From contig NZ_JACHIJ010000003.1 in assembly GCF_014203115.1 (NCBI RefSeq), forward strand, positions 1-64,000: a stretch of DNA of 64,000 bases, written 5' to 3'. Of this stretch, positions 29,763-39,542 are shown one piece after another. Below the pieces are notes generated by a model. That model ran no database searches and had not been told where the DNA came from. It saw only the letters and a list, made by a program, of their open reading frames with translations. The stretch comes from Afipia massiliensis. GTDB lineage: Bacteria; Pseudomonadota; Alphaproteobacteria; Rhizobiales; Xanthobacteraceae. The first letter of the stretch is position 1; every line of letters begins with the position of its first letter. The position numbers were made by a program, and so were the translations under genes.

Positions 29763-30791
29763 TCAGCCCCGTCGCCGCGCGTTGACCGCGATCGCAAGCA
29801 GCGCGCGCTGCGCGATGACTTCAGCCAGCGATGACTGTTTGCGCATATCGAATGCCGCATCGGCCAGTTGCGCCATCACCCGCGCCATGCGCTCGGCGCT
29901 GGTGTTTCGCAGCGCCGTCTCGACCAGCGCCTTGCGCGAGAAATGCAGCCGCGGAAATCCGCTATCGAGCGCGTCGAGTTCACTGCGGCCTTCCTCGACC
30001 GACAGCCGCGCCTTGTGCAGCAGTGCGGCGTGGCGCTGCGCCGACATAATAATCAGGCCCGGATAAGTCCCGGCCGCCATCGCCTTGGTGAACATGGTTT
30101 CGACGTCGGCGGCACGTCCCGCAAAGGCGTTGTCGACGATAGGATCAAGCGCCAGGCCTGACGCGTCGGTGACGATGGCAACCACATCGTCCAGCGTCAC
30201 TTCGCGCTGACCGTGAGCGTAGAGCGCAACTTTCCGAATTTCGTTACGCGAGGCCTGCCGGTCCCCGCCGAGCAGCGACGTCAGCGCCGCGCGGGCATCG
30301 GGCGCGATCGTCAATTTCGAGGCACGCAGTTCATCATCGATCAGCCTGGCGAGATCGCGCTCGGTGTCGGCATAGCAGGCGATGGCGACCGCGCTCTTCG
30401 CTTTCTCGCAGGCTTTCCGCAAGGGCGCGTCCGGGCGCAACTCGCCGGCCTCGATCACGATACGGCAATCTTTCGGCTGCATCTCCGCGAGCGTATCGAT
30501 GCCGCTGGCGAAACTGCGCGATCCGGCCCTGATCCGGATGGCCCGGCGGCCGCCGAACAGCGGCACCGTCATGGCTTCTTCGACAAGGCGCGACGGCTCG
30601 GCGGCGAGTTCGTCGCCATCCATGCGCACCAGTGAAAATGGATCGTTCGGATCGTCGACGGCTGACGCCATCAGGGCGTCGGCGCGCTCACGCACCAGGC
30701 CAGTGTCGGGACCATAGAGCAGGATGATCGGCCGCGACGGATCGGGCCGGGCCAGAAACGCGTCGATTTCTTTCCCGCGAAGCGCGACCAC
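29763..30791 (-). CDS. holA: DNA polymerase III delta subunit
   Basis: A 342-residue clamp-loader subunit that opens the beta sliding clamp. The N-terminal degenerate AAA domain (PIILLYGPDTGLVRERADAL) and helical collar region match HolA. It ends 17 bp from the convergent parB stop and follows lptE on the minus strand. Confidence 0.9.
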   Translation of the reverse strand: MVALRGKEIDAFLARPDPSRPIILLYGPDTGLVRERADALMASAVDDPNDPFSLVRMDGDELAAEPSRLVEEAMTVPLFGGRRAIRIRAGSRSFASGIDTLAEMQPKDCRIVIEAGELRPDAPLRKACEKAKSAVAIACYADTERDLARLIDDELRASKLTIAPDARAALTSLLGGDRQASRNEIRKVALYAHGQREVTLDDVVAIVTDASGLALDPIVDNAFAGRAADVETMFTKAMAAGTYPGLIIMSAQRHAALLHKARLSVEEGRSELDALDSGFPRLHFSRKALVETALRNTSAERMARVMAQLADAAFDMRKQSSLAEVIAQRALLAIAVNARRRG

Positions 30792-30816
30792 AAATTATCT
30801 CGAAGCTGATCGTGGA

Positions 30817-31371
30817 TCAGGTGCCGGCAACGAAGAACGATGCGAGACGCTGATTGATGTTGTCGGCGATGACCTTGGCGGCGCGGTCTTCCGCGTCACG
30901 CAGTCCGCGCGAACGGGCGAAGCGCTGCGCCTGTCCCGGAATGTCGTAAGACACGCGCGAGAACGTCGTTCCGGTCAGCACCGTCCTGTCGGTGGCGTTG
31001 TCCTTCAGCTCATAGACCACATCGATGCCGTAGTTCTCGATATCCGGCCGGGCGGTGGTCGGATCGACGATGATCGACAGCCGCGACGTGCTGAGCCGCA
31101 TCAGGAGGCGGTGGGTCGGTGGCGCGCCGACGGCGCTGCCGTACATGCTGAACATGAGATTGTTGCGAATCTCGACGCCAAGCCGCGCCTCGCGCGAACC
31201 GTTGGGCAGGTTGAGCGGAGGAACTTCGACGCCCTGCAGCTTCTCCCGCAGCGCCGATCCGCCGCTTGCGCTGCGCTCGCCATACATCGGCTGGAAGCAC
31301 CCGGCCGTCAGGGCCGCAAGGGCGACCACGGCCACAAGCCGGGCTGCGATGCGCGTATCAAACCACGACAT
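30817..31371 (-). CDS. lptE: LPS-assembly lipoprotein LptE
   Basis: A 184-residue outer-membrane lipoprotein that plugs the LptD barrel for lipopolysaccharide export. The signal peptide ends in the lipobox LTAGC, and the mature protein begins CFQPMYGE, typical of LptE/RlpB. The leuS-lptE-holA order is conserved in proteobacteria. Its start lies inside the leuS 3' end (14-bp overlap). Confidence 0.9.
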   Translation of the reverse strand: MSWFDTRIAARLVAVVALAALTAGCFQPMYGERSASGGSALREKLQGVEVPPLNLPNGSREARLGVEIRNNLMFSMYGSAVGAPPTHRLLMRLSTSRLSIIVDPTTARPDIENYGIDVVYELKDNATDRTVLTGTTFSRVSYDIPGQAQRFARSRGLRDAEDRAAKVIADNINQRLASFFVAGT

Positions 31372-33991
31372 TCACGATCCTCTGCGGAACGATGATGACT
31401 TTTCGGGGAGATTTCCCATCCAAGGCCGATTTTACTGCATCGATTGCCAAAACGGCAGCCTCAATTTCCCCGTTCGAAGCATTTCGGGCGACCGTGACAT
31501 CCGAGCGCTTCTTGCCATTAACCTGCACCGGAAGCGTAATTGTGTCATCCACCAGTAGTTTAGGCTCGATTTCGGGCCATTCCGCCTCGGAAACCAGCCC
31601 CGAATGACCCAGCACCTGCCAGCACTGCTCGGCCAGATGCGGCATCATGGGCGAGATCAGCCGGGCCAGGATATCGAACGCCTCCCGGGCGGCAGCTGCG
31701 ACCGCCGGGTTGGTTTCCAGCGATTTCGCCGGCCCGTCGACGACGTCCGCCAACGCGCCCACAAAGGCATAGAGCTTTGCAATCGCAGTGTTGAAGCGCA
31801 GCCGTTCGATCGAGGTCGAGATGTCCGCGAGGGTGCGGTGGGCGATGCGGCGCAGCGCGAGCGCCTCCTCGGCGCCGTCGATGCCCGCAGGTGTGCCGGG
31901 CTTCGGCAGGTGCGGAGCTGCGGTGTTCACCAGCCGCCAGACCCGCTGCACGAAGCGGCTCGCGCCCTGCACGCCTTCCTCGCTCCAGATCACGTCGCGG
32001 TCGGGCGGCGAGTCGGACAGCATGAACCAGCGGGCGGTGTCGGCGCCGTAGGTGCCGATGATGTCGTCCGGATCGACCGTGTTGCGCTTCGACTTCGACA
32101 TCTTCTCGATCGAGCCGATCTCGACGGATTCTTTCGTCGTCAGCAATGTCGCGCGGCGCTTGTCGCCGACGGTCTCGATATTGATCTCGGCGGGTGAAGC
32201 AAAAGTGCCGTCCTGCTTCTTGTAGGTTTCGTGCACCACCATGCCCTGCGTGAACATGCCGGCGAACGGCTCGTCCATGCCGACATGTCCCGTCGCCTTC
32301 ATCGCGCGGGTGAAGAAGCGCGAATACAGAAGATGCAGGATCGCGTGTTCGACGCCGCCGATATACTGATCGACCGGCATCATGTGGTTGGCGATCGCAG
32401 GCGTCGTGGGCGCGTTCTCGTTCCAGGGATCGGTGAAGCGCGCAAAGTACCAAGACGAGTCGACGAACGTATCCATCGTGTCGGTTTCGCGCGTGGCCTT
32501 GCCGCCGCATTGCGGGCAGGTGACGTGCTTCCAGGTCGGATGGTGATCGAGCGCATTGCCCGGCTTGTCGAAGGTCACATCCTCCGGCAGCACCACCGGC
32601 AGGTCCTTGTCCGGCACCGCCACCACATCGCACTTCGGGCAATGGATCACGGGGATCGGGCAACCCCAGTAGCGTTGACGCGAAATGCCCCAGTCGCGCA
32701 GACGGAAGTTGACTTGCCGCTCGCCGACCGGCGAGTTGCCGCGGGTCGCACCCTCAAGGCGCTTGGCGACATCTTCCTTCGCTTCGTCGATGGTCATGCC
32801 ATCGAGGAAGCGTGAATTGATCATGCGGCCCTCGCCGTCATAGGCGGTGTCGGAGATGACGAACGTTTTTGGGTCCTGGCCTTCGGGACACACGACGGGC
32901 GTGTTGCCAAGATTGTATTTGTTGACGAAGTCGAGGTCGCGCTGATCGTGCGCGGGGCAGCCGAAGATCGCGCCGGTGCCATATTCCATCAAAACGAAGT
33001 TGGCGACATAGACCGGCAGTTTCCAGTCCGGATCGAATGGATGGACAGCCTTGATGCCGGTGTCGAAGCCCTGCTTCTCAGCGGTGTCGATGATTTCCTG
33101 CGCGGTGCCCAGGCGCTTCGTCTCGGCGATGAACTCGGCGAGCTTTGGATTTTTCAAGGCCGCCGCCTGCGCCAGCGGATGATCGGCCGCGATCGCCATG
33201 AACTTGGCGCCGAACAGCGTGTCGGGCCGCGTCGTGAAAACCTTGAGTTCATTTTCGCCGTTCGGCGCGGTCGCGGAATCGAGCGCGAAGCGGATCAGCA
33301 GGCCCTCGGACCGGCCGATCCAGTTACGCTGCATCAGCCGCACCTTGTCGGGCCAGCGGTCGAGTGTATCCAGCGCGTCGAGCAGTTCCTGCGAGTACTT
33401 CGTGATCTTGAAGACCCACTGGTTCATCTCGCGCTGTTCGACCACAGCACCGGAGCGCCAGCCGCGCCCGTCGATCACCTGCTCGTTGGCGAGCACGGTC
33501 ATGTCGACCGGATCCCAGTTGATCTTGCGCTTTTCACGCTCGGCCAATCCGGCCTTCATGAAATCGAGAAACATCTTTTGCTGATGCTTGTAGTAGCTCG
33601 GATCGCAGGTCGCGAATTCGCGCGACCAGTCGAGCGACAGACCCATGGTCTGGAGCTGCTTTTTCATCGCGGCGATGTTGTCGTAGGTCCACGCCTTGGG
33701 GGCGACCTTGCGTTCGATCGCGGCGTTTTCCGCAGGCAGGCCGAAGGCGTCCCAGCCCATCGGATGCAGCACGTTGAACCCCTTGGCGCGCATGTAGCGC
33801 GCGACCACGTCGCCCATGGTGTAGTTGCGGACGTGACCCATATGGATGCGCCCCGACGGATAGGGGAACATCTCGAGCACGTAATATTTCGGCCTGGGGT
33901 CGTCGTTGCGCGTCGCGAAAATGCCGCGCTCATCCCAGAGCTTCTGCCACCGCGGTTCGGATTCGCGGGCGTTATAGCGTTCGGTCGTCAT
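31358..33991 (-). CDS. leuS: Leucyl-tRNA synthetase
   Basis: An 877-residue class Ia synthetase. The HIGH-type motif is [15 protein letters not shown] and the KMSKS motif is [14 protein letters not shown] large CP1 editing domain lies between, and zinc-type CPKC and CPQC pairs are visible. I choose the ATG at 33991 ([10 protein letters not shown]); an in-frame extension to 34060 is not LeuS-like. It is first in the leuS-lptE-holA transcript. Confidence 0.97.
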   Translation of the reverse strand: MTTERYNARESEPRWQKLWDERGIFATRNDDPRPKYYVLEMFPYPSGRIHMGHVRNYTMGDVVARYMRAKGFNVLHPMGWDAFGLPAENAAIERKVAPKAWTYDNIAAMKKQLQTMGLSLDWSREFATCDPSYYKHQQKMFLDFMKAGLAEREKRKINWDPVDMTVLANEQVIDGRGWRSGAVVEQREMNQWVFKITKYSQELLDALDTLDRWPDKVRLMQRNWIGRSEGLLIRFALDSATAPNGENELKVFTTRPDTLFGAKFMAIAADHPLAQAAALKNPKLAEFIAETKRLGTAQEIIDTAEKQGFDTGIKAVHPFDPDWKLPVYVANFVLMEYGTGAIFGCPAHDQRDLDFVNKYNLGNTPVVCPEGQDPKTFVISDTAYDGEGRMINSRFLDGMTIDEAKEDVAKRLEGATRGNSPVGERQVNFRLRDWGISRQRYWGCPIPVIHCPKCDVVAVPDKDLPVVLPEDVTFDKPGNALDHHPTWKHVTCPQCGGKATRETDTMDTFVDSSWYFARFTDPWNENAPTTPAIANHMMPVDQYIGGVEHAILHLLYSRFFTRAMKATGHVGMDEPFAGMFTQGMVVHETYKKQDGTFASPAEINIETVGDKRRATLLTTKESVEIGSIEKMSKSKRNTVDPDDIIGTYGADTARWFMLSDSPPDRDVIWSEEGVQGASRFVQRVWRLVNTAAPHLPKPGTPAGIDGAEEALALRRIAHRTLADISTSIERLRFNTAIAKLYAFVGALADVVDGPAKSLETNPAVAAAAREAFDILARLISPMMPHLAEQCWQVLGHSGLVSEAEWPEIEPKLLVDDTITLPVQVNGKKRSDVTVARNASNGEIEAAVLAIDAVKSALDGKSPRKVIIVPQRIVNVVV

Positions 33992-34090
33992 CGGATCGGT
34001 CGTCTGCCAAAGGGGGATAAGAAGGCGGCAGACTAGCCACAAAAGACCGCGAGGGGTCAACGCTTTAGGCGCAAATATGGCCTGCGCGGC

Positions 34091-35782
34091 CTAGCCGGCC
34101 AGCGAAACGGGCTGATCCGCGGGCCGGATCAGCCCGTGTTCGACCACCGCGTTCCTGCCCCGGCGTTTGGCCGCATAGAGCGCTGCGTCCGCGGCCTCGA
34201 TCAGGTCGTCCTGCGGCTGGGATTCGCCCGGGGCGATCGTCGCGACGCCGACGCTGACGGTGACGGTCTGGCCGGGACTGGTGAGGTGCGAAATCCCGAG
34301 ACCTTCCACGGTCGCGCGCACCTGTTCGCCCACCTGCACAGCATGTGCGGGATCGCTGTTGGGCAGCAGCAGGCAGAATTCCTCGCCGCCGTAGCGTGCC
34401 GCGAAGCCGCCGCATGAATTGGCGATCGCCGCCAGCACCTCACCGATCCGCCTGAGGCAGGTATCGCCTTCCGGGTGACCGTAGGTGTCGTTGAACAATT
34501 TGAAGTGATCGACGTCGATCATCAGCACCGAAAGCCGGCCGTCGGACTGCAGCGCCTTCATCCATTCGAATTCGAGCCGGCTCTGGAAACCGCGGCGGTT
34601 CGCCAGACCGGACACAAGATCGTGCGACGCGATGACGGTCAGCCGGTCGTTGGCTGCGGCCATCTCGCGTTCACGCTCGGACAGTTGCGACGCCATCGCA
34701 TCGAACGCTTTCGCGAGCGGCACGAACTCGGGCGGCAGCGTTGCACTCGATGCCCGCGCCGACAATTCACCGCGGCCCAGCCGGTTGGCCATGTCGGTCA
34801 TCGTGCGGACAGGCCGCATGATGAGACGCTCGCCGGCGAACCATGCGCCGAGCAATGTAATGAGCCCGACAAGGCCAAGCTGTATGTAGGCAGTCCTGAT
34901 TTCGCGATTGATGTCGCCCAGCATCACGGACTGGTTGATACTGACGATCATGCGGGCGCGTGTGCCGGTGACGCGGGCAAACGACACCGCCTTTCGCTCG
35001 CCGTCGGCGGATTGGAACGAGATTGATCCATACTCGCGATCGAGATTGATCTCGCGCAGCGTGACGGCCTCGAACAGCGAGGTGTCCTTGAGTTTTTGTC
35101 CGATCAGGTTGGCGCTCTCGGGCGGAGATGCCAGAATCGTTCCTGTTCCGTCGACGAGAACGACCGACACACCTGAGCGCCCGCCGCGGTTGGTCAGAAG
35201 TTGCGACATCCATTTCAGATCGATTGCTGCGATCACCACCGACTCCTGCCGGCCATCGACGGCGGAGACGGGATAGGCTGCGATCATTGTCGGCAGAGTG
35301 GTAATGCGGCTCGGGATGTAATCGCTGAGGACGAATTCATGAAGCTCTCGCGCCTTGAGGAAATAATCGCGATCGCTGAGGTCAAATCCGACGATGTCCG
35401 CCTTGGTCGAACAATCGATCTTGCCCTCCGGACCAATGATCGAAATGTTTCTGATCCAGGGCAAATCAACACGAAGGCTTGCGCGCATCACCGCGCAGCC
35501 GCGCCCATGCTGAGACGCGGCGGCGTAGATATAGGCGGAGGACTTCACGACGGCCTGGACCGTCGAAATGATTTCACGCTGTGCGTCGGCGGTATGTTTC
35601 GCCAGTTCCGACAGCTCGTTTGCGGCCTGTGCCACCTGCCGGGAGCGGGTGTCTTCGAGCACCCGCACGCGGTCCAGCATCAGAGGAACGACCAGAATCA
35701 ACGCCAGAATCACGAGGCGCGCGCGAATCCCGACGAGCGCCTTGAGTTTTGACGTGTTGCGGCCGAAGCTGGCGATTGACAT
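34091..35782 (-). CDS. Membrane diguanylate cyclase (Cache-HAMP-GGDEF)
   Basis: A 563-residue protein. One membrane helix (about 18-37) is followed by a periplasmic Cache-like sensor domain with IIGPEGKIDCST and SVVLVDGTGTILAS, a second helix (about 290-312), a HAMP domain (MRPVRTMTDMANRLGRGELS) and a GGDEF domain whose active site is GGEEF. It should make cyclic di-GMP in response to an external ligand. No RxxD inhibitory site is present five residues before GGEEF. The ATG at 35782 is preferred over one 8 codons earlier. It is divergent from the PLP-protein gene. Confidence 0.88.
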   Translation of the reverse strand: MSIASFGRNTSKLKALVGIRARLVILALILVVPLMLDRVRVLEDTRSRQVAQAANELSELAKHTADAQREIISTVQAVVKSSAYIYAAASQHGRGCAVMRASLRVDLPWIRNISIIGPEGKIDCSTKADIVGFDLSDRDYFLKARELHEFVLSDYIPSRITTLPTMIAAYPVSAVDGRQESVVIAAIDLKWMSQLLTNRGGRSGVSVVLVDGTGTILASPPESANLIGQKLKDTSLFEAVTLREINLDREYGSISFQSADGERKAVSFARVTGTRARMIVSINQSVMLGDINREIRTAYIQLGLVGLITLLGAWFAGERLIMRPVRTMTDMANRLGRGELSARASSATLPPEFVPLAKAFDAMASQLSEREREMAAANDRLTVIASHDLVSGLANRRGFQSRLEFEWMKALQSDGRLSVLMIDVDHFKLFNDTYGHPEGDTCLRRIGEVLAAIANSCGGFAARYGGEEFCLLLPNSDPAHAVQVGEQVRATVEGLGISHLTSPGQTVTVSVGVATIAPGESQPQDDLIEAADAALYAAKRRGRNAVVEHGLIRPADQPVSLAG

Positions 35783-35889
35783 CGGTATTCCCTTGCCCCA
35801 CGCCAACCCTACAAAAAAGGCTTCAAAGACCCTTTCTTGAATTCGCTAAAAATCGAATGATCCCTAATTTTTAACGCAGGTTTGCATCG

Positions 35890-36579
35890 ATGGCTGTGGA
35901 TAACGTGCCGCCGCTAACGTCTGATTCACCAAGCGGGCTCGCCGCCGTGGAGCGGGAAATTTCGCGCGCGTGCCGCGACGCGCGCCGTGAGCGCGCCTCG
36001 GTGACGCTTGTGGCCGTGTCGAAGACATTCGATGCCGACGCTATTGAGCCGGTGATTCATGCGGGTCAGCGGGTGTTCGGCGAAAACCGCGTGCAGGAGG
36101 CAAAGTCCAAGTGGCCGGACCTGATGGCAAAGCATCAAGGCCTCGCGCTTCATCTGATCGGGCCGCTGCAATCGAACAAGGCCAAGGAGGCCGTGGCGTT
36201 GTTCGATGCCATTCACTCCGTGGACCGCGCCAGTCTGTGCGAAGCGCTGGCGAAAGAAATCGTTAAACAAGACCGGCATCCGGAGCTGTTCGTTCAACTC
36301 AACACTGGTGAAGAACCGCAGAAGGCGGGAATCGCGCCGGCCGATGCCGATGCGTTCATCGCAAGCTGCCGCGATGTCTATGGCTTGCGGATCTCCGGGT
36401 TGATGTGCATTCCGCCGGTTGAGGATCCACCGGCGCCGCACTTTGCGCTCACTGCAAAGATCGCTGCGCGCAACGGACTCAAGTTACTGTCGATGGGCAT
36501 GAGTGCGGATTTCGAGACCGCGATCCAGCTCGGCGCGACGCATGTGCGCGTCGGCTCGGCGATTTTCGGTCATCGCTGA
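35890..36579 (+). CDS. YggS/PROSC-type pyridoxal phosphate homeostasis protein
   Basis: A 229-residue single-domain alanine-racemase-like barrel that binds PLP. The Schiff-base lysine is in TLVAVSKTFD, followed by FGENRVQEAKSKW. The C-terminal phosphate-binding region is LKLLSMGMSADFETAIQLGATHVRVG. Family members control free PLP and affect amino-acid pools, with no known enzymatic reaction. The gene converges with the L,D-transpeptidase-like gene, leaving 12 bp. Confidence 0.94.
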   Translation: MAVDNVPPLTSDSPSGLAAVEREISRACRDARRERASVTLVAVSKTFDADAIEPVIHAGQRVFGENRVQEAKSKWPDLMAKHQGLALHLIGPLQSNKAKEAVALFDAIHSVDRASLCEALAKEIVKQDRHPELFVQLNTGEEPQKAGIAPADADAFIASCRDVYGLRISGLMCIPPVEDPPAPHFALTAKIAARNGLKLLSMGMSADFETAIQLGATHVRVGSAIFGHR

Positions 36580-36591
36580 TTTTTGGCGGCG

Positions 36592-37161
36592 CTACCCGAT
36601 CACGATCTTCGTTTTCGGCCCGATCCGCGCCAGCAGCCGCAACATCGCGCCTCGGGTCAGTCCGACGCAGCCGGCGGTCGGCGAAAACTTCTCGCGGGCG
36701 AGATGCAGGAAAACGGCGCTGCCGCGTCCGGAAATGCGGGGCCGGGTGTTGTGGTCGATCTCGACGATGAAATCGTAGAGGTGATCGTCTCGCGTCAGCC
36801 GGTCGCCGTTGTCGCCCGGCGCGCGCGTGACGGCCTGATTGTAATGCCGGTCGGCGGGATCCTCCGACCAAGCGTCCGTCGGCCGGATGGCCTGGATCGG
36901 CAAATGTGTGCGCGGCCGGGGGTGCCGGTCGGCCCGCCACCACAGCCGGACCGGCCGGAAGGTGCCCCGCGGGGTGCCGCCGTCGCCTTCGAACTTGTTG
37001 GCCTTGATTCCGCCGCGTCCAAGCGCGACCGGTAGGACGTGCGCTCCGGCCACCAGCCAGCCCTGGGTCGGGCGGCCTGCGGCGGCATGGATCGCAATGG
37101 CCGCCAGCGGCCGATCACGCAACGGTGTTTGATAAGCCCTTGGAAAGCCTAGATTTCCCAT
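36592..37161 (-). CDS. L,D-transpeptidase (YkuD)-like protein
   Basis: A 189-residue protein with a compact YkuD domain. The catalytic region has HLAREKFSPTAGCVGLTR, giving the His and Cys expected of the fold (with TAGC in place of the usual HGC). Such enzymes cross-link peptidoglycan or attach lipoproteins. No signal peptide is evident from the ATG at 37161, unusual for a periplasmic enzyme; a 54-codon in-frame extension also lacks one and would overlap the divergent regulator promoter. Confidence 0.75.
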   Translation of the reverse strand: MGNLGFPRAYQTPLRDRPLAAIAIHAAAGRPTQGWLVAGAHVLPVALGRGGIKANKFEGDGGTPRGTFRPVRLWWRADRHPRPRTHLPIQAIRPTDAWSEDPADRHYNQAVTRAPGDNGDRLTRDDHLYDFIVEIDHNTRPRISGRGSAVFLHLAREKFSPTAGCVGLTRGAMLRLLARIGPKTKIVIG

Positions 37162-37306
37162 AATTGCTTCCGATGACTGCGCACAAACCCAGCTTGCGCT
37201 TTCGCCTGCAAATGCTCTATTTCGCCGAGGCTCTTTGAGATATGCCCCTTCGGGATCGCTCTCAAAGTCCTCTTTTACAAGCCAAAATTTTAAAGGACTG
37301 GATGGT

Positions 37307-37993
37307 ATGGCCAACGCCCGCAAGATCCTGATCGTGGATGACGATACCGATCTGCGCGAAGCCCTGGTGGAGCAATTGTCGCTTCACGAGGAATTCGAGG
37401 CATCCGCAGTCGATACTGGTGCGAAAGGTGCACTGGCGGCCAAAAGCAATTCACCCGATCTCGTGCTGATGGATGTCGGCCTGCCCGATACCGATGGCCG
37501 CGAAGTGGTGCGCAGCCTGCGCAAGGGCGGCTTCAAGTCGCCGATCATCATGCTGACCGGACACGACACCGATTCGGACACCATCCTCGGCCTCGAATCG
37601 GGCGCGAACGACTATGTGGCAAAGCCTTTCCGCTTTGCCGTGCTGCTGGCCCGCATCCGTGCGCAGCTGCGCCAGCACGAAGCCAGCGAAGACGCGGTGT
37701 TTTCGGTCGGCCCCTACAGCTTCCGCCCCGGCTCGAAAATGCTGACCGGCGCGAACGCCAAGAAAGTCCGGCTGACCGAGAAGGAAACCGCGATCCTGCG
37801 CTTTCTCTATCGCGCCGGGCAATTGCCGGTGTCGCGCGAAACCCTGCTCCAGGAGGTCTGGGGCTACAATTCGGGCGTCACCACCCACACGCTGGAAACG
37901 CATATCTACCGCCTGCGCCAGAAGGTGGAGAAGGATGCTGCCAACCCCGAAATTCTTGTGACTGAGTCCGGGGGCTATAAGCTGGTGCCATGA
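37307..37993 (+). CDS. OmpR/PhoB-family response regulator
   Basis: A 228-residue regulator. The receiver domain (KILIVDDDTDLREAL; phosphoacceptor in LVLMDVGLPDTDG; Lys in YVAKPF) is followed by a winged-helix DNA-binding domain (LTEKETAILRFLYRAG to TLETHIYRLRQKVE). No cognate kinase gene is adjacent. The ATG at 37307 is the conserved start. Two large palindromes follow the gene. The target genes cannot be told from this sequence. Confidence 0.92.
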   Translation: MANARKILIVDDDTDLREALVEQLSLHEEFEASAVDTGAKGALAAKSNSPDLVLMDVGLPDTDGREVVRSLRKGGFKSPIIMLTGHDTDSDTILGLESGANDYVAKPFRFAVLLARIRAQLRQHEASEDAVFSVGPYSFRPGSKMLTGANAKKVRLTEKETAILRFLYRAGQLPVSRETLLQEVWGYNSGVTTHTLETHIYRLRQKVEKDAANPEILVTESGGYKLVP

Positions 37994-38011
37994 GGCGAAT
38001 CAACCGCCGAT

Positions 38012-38086
38012 CTAGTGTCCCGAATCCGACGTTCGCTTCATTTTGCAGCAGCACCCAAAGCGAACGTCGGATTCGAAGGACACTAG
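38012..38086. repeat. CTAG-bounded palindromic element A
   Basis: The arms at 38012-38038 and 38058-38086 are complementary over about 27 bp, interrupted only by two extra A residues in the right arm (38076-38077). They start CTAGTGTCC and end GGACACTAG, with the core GAATCCGACGTTCGCTT. A loop of about 19 bp separates the arms. It starts 19 bp after the response-regulator stop. Confidence 0.85.
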
Positions 38087-38099
38087 AAAATTATGGATT

Positions 38100-38175
38100 C
38101 TAGTGGTCTTTTGGTTCTGACATTCGCAAGGACGGCTGCTGAGGTGGGATGCGAATGTCAGAACCAGACCACTAG
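38100..38175. repeat. CTAG-bounded palindromic element B
   Basis: The arms at 38100-38128 and 38150-38175 pair over about 26 bp, apart from three extra bases in the left arm. They start CTAGTGGTCT and end AGACCACTAG, with the core GGTTCTGACATTCGCA. It has the same CTAGTG/CACTAG ends as element A, only 14 bp away, but a different core. Confidence 0.85.
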
Positions 38176-38186
38176 CTCGGCATCCT

Positions 38187-38627
38187 ATGGCTATTGAAGA
38201 TGACATCGCCCTGTTCGCGCGCGTCCCGACATTGAGTTTGTTGGGCGCTGCGGCTTTGCAGGTGCTTGCGATCGGCGCCGAGCAGCGCGACTACGGATTT
38301 GGCGAAAAACTGTTCGTACAGGGCGAGCCGGCGGATTCCGGGTTCATCGTCAGGCGCGGCGCATTTCGTGTCGCGTCCGATGATGGTCAGGAAGCCGTCG
38401 CGGGCGAGAACGTTCTGATCGGCGAACTTGCGCTCGTGGTCGCGATGGCGCGGCCCGCGACCGCGATTGCGCTTGAGCAATCATCGGTGCTGCGCATTTC
38501 ACGCAGCCTGTTTCAGCGCGTGCTTGAAAGCCATCCGGAAGCGGCGCGGCGGCTGCGCGATGATTTCGCCGCCCGTTCCACTGCCGCCATCGGCGCGATG
38601 AGCCGCGTGTCCGCGACATTGCGATAG
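38187..38627 (+). CDS. Stand-alone cyclic-nucleotide-binding-domain protein
   Basis: A 146-residue protein made of one Crp/Fnr-type cNMP-binding domain. FGEKLFVQGEPADSGFIVRRG forms the first strands, and GELALVVAMARPATA is the phosphate-binding cassette with the expected Glu and Arg. There is no DNA-binding HTH or kinase domain, so it probably acts through protein contacts. The gene begins 11 bp after palindrome B and converges with xth. Confidence 0.82.
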   Translation: MAIEDDIALFARVPTLSLLGAAALQVLAIGAEQRDYGFGEKLFVQGEPADSGFIVRRGAFRVASDDGQEAVAGENVLIGELALVVAMARPATAIALEQSSVLRISRSLFQRVLESHPEAARRLRDDFAARSTAAIGAMSRVSATLR

Positions 38628-38655
38628 TTCGCGCCACTGCCGCGTTCAACGGAAT

Positions 38656-39471
38656 TCAAATGTCGAGAACCGCCGTCACCGGCACATGATCCGACGGGCG
38701 CTCCCAGCCGCGGGCGTCCTTGGTGATCTTGAAGTCCTGAACGCAATCGCCCAGCGCTTTTGAAACCCAGATGTGGTCGAGCCGACGGCCCTTGTTGGCG
38801 GCGCTCCAGTCGGCGGAGCGATAACTCCACCAGGTGTAGACCTTCTCGGACAGCGGAATCCGCTGCCGTGCGACGTCGATCCAGCCGCCATGAGTCTGTA
38901 CGGCAAGCAGCTTGTCGCATTCGACCGGCGTGTGCGACACAATCTTCAGAAGCTGCTTGTGCGACCACACGTCGTGTTCGTGCGGCGCGACGTTGAGATC
39001 GCCGACAAGGATGTGCCGGTCATTCGCTTTCGGATGCAGCGGTTCGCAATCGCGCATCTCATCGAGAAACGAGAGCTTGTGCTCGAATTTCGGATTGAGC
39101 GCGGGATCGGGAATATCGCCGCCTGCCGGCACATAGAAATTGTGCAGAATGAGCGGCTCGGCGATCTGCGCGCTCGCGCCGAACGCAACGGAAATATGCC
39201 GCGAATCGATCTTGCCGCAGAACGTGCGCACGTCGCTCGATTCGAACGGAAGCTTCGAGACGATGGCGACGCCGTGATAACCCTTCTGGCCGTTGAGCGC
39301 GACATGCTCGTAGCCAAGTTGCTTGAAGCGCTTCAGCGGAAACGCATCGTCGATGCATTTCGTTTCCTGAAGGCACAGCACATCCGGCTGCACGGCCTCG
39401 ATGAACTTTGCAACGAGATCGATGCGCAAGCGTACCGAATTGATATTCCAGGTGGTGAGGGTGAGGCGCAT
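38656..39471 (-). CDS. xth: Exodeoxyribonuclease III / AP endonuclease
   Basis: A 271-residue EEP-superfamily nuclease for base-excision repair. The motifs LCLQETK, GYHGVAIVSK, LVGDLNVAPHEHDVW, DHIWVSKAL and SDHVPVTAVLDI are the metal and catalytic motifs. The ATG at 39471 (MRLTLTTWNINSVR) is chosen. It lies downstream of lolA on the minus strand. Confidence 0.95.
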   Translation of the reverse strand: MRLTLTTWNINSVRLRIDLVAKFIEAVQPDVLCLQETKCIDDAFPLKRFKQLGYEHVALNGQKGYHGVAIVSKLPFESSDVRTFCGKIDSRHISVAFGASAQIAEPLILHNFYVPAGGDIPDPALNPKFEHKLSFLDEMRDCEPLHPKANDRHILVGDLNVAPHEHDVWSHKQLLKIVSHTPVECDKLLAVQTHGGWIDVARQRIPLSEKVYTWWSYRSADWSAANKGRRLDHIWVSKALGDCVQDFKITKDARGWERPSDHVPVTAVLDI

Positions 39472-39542
39472 GACAACAGCGGGTGAGGGCAATCGGGCAA
39501 GACCGTTAGCCGGTTTTGTCCGCTCGCTCCAGTCCGGCTGCG

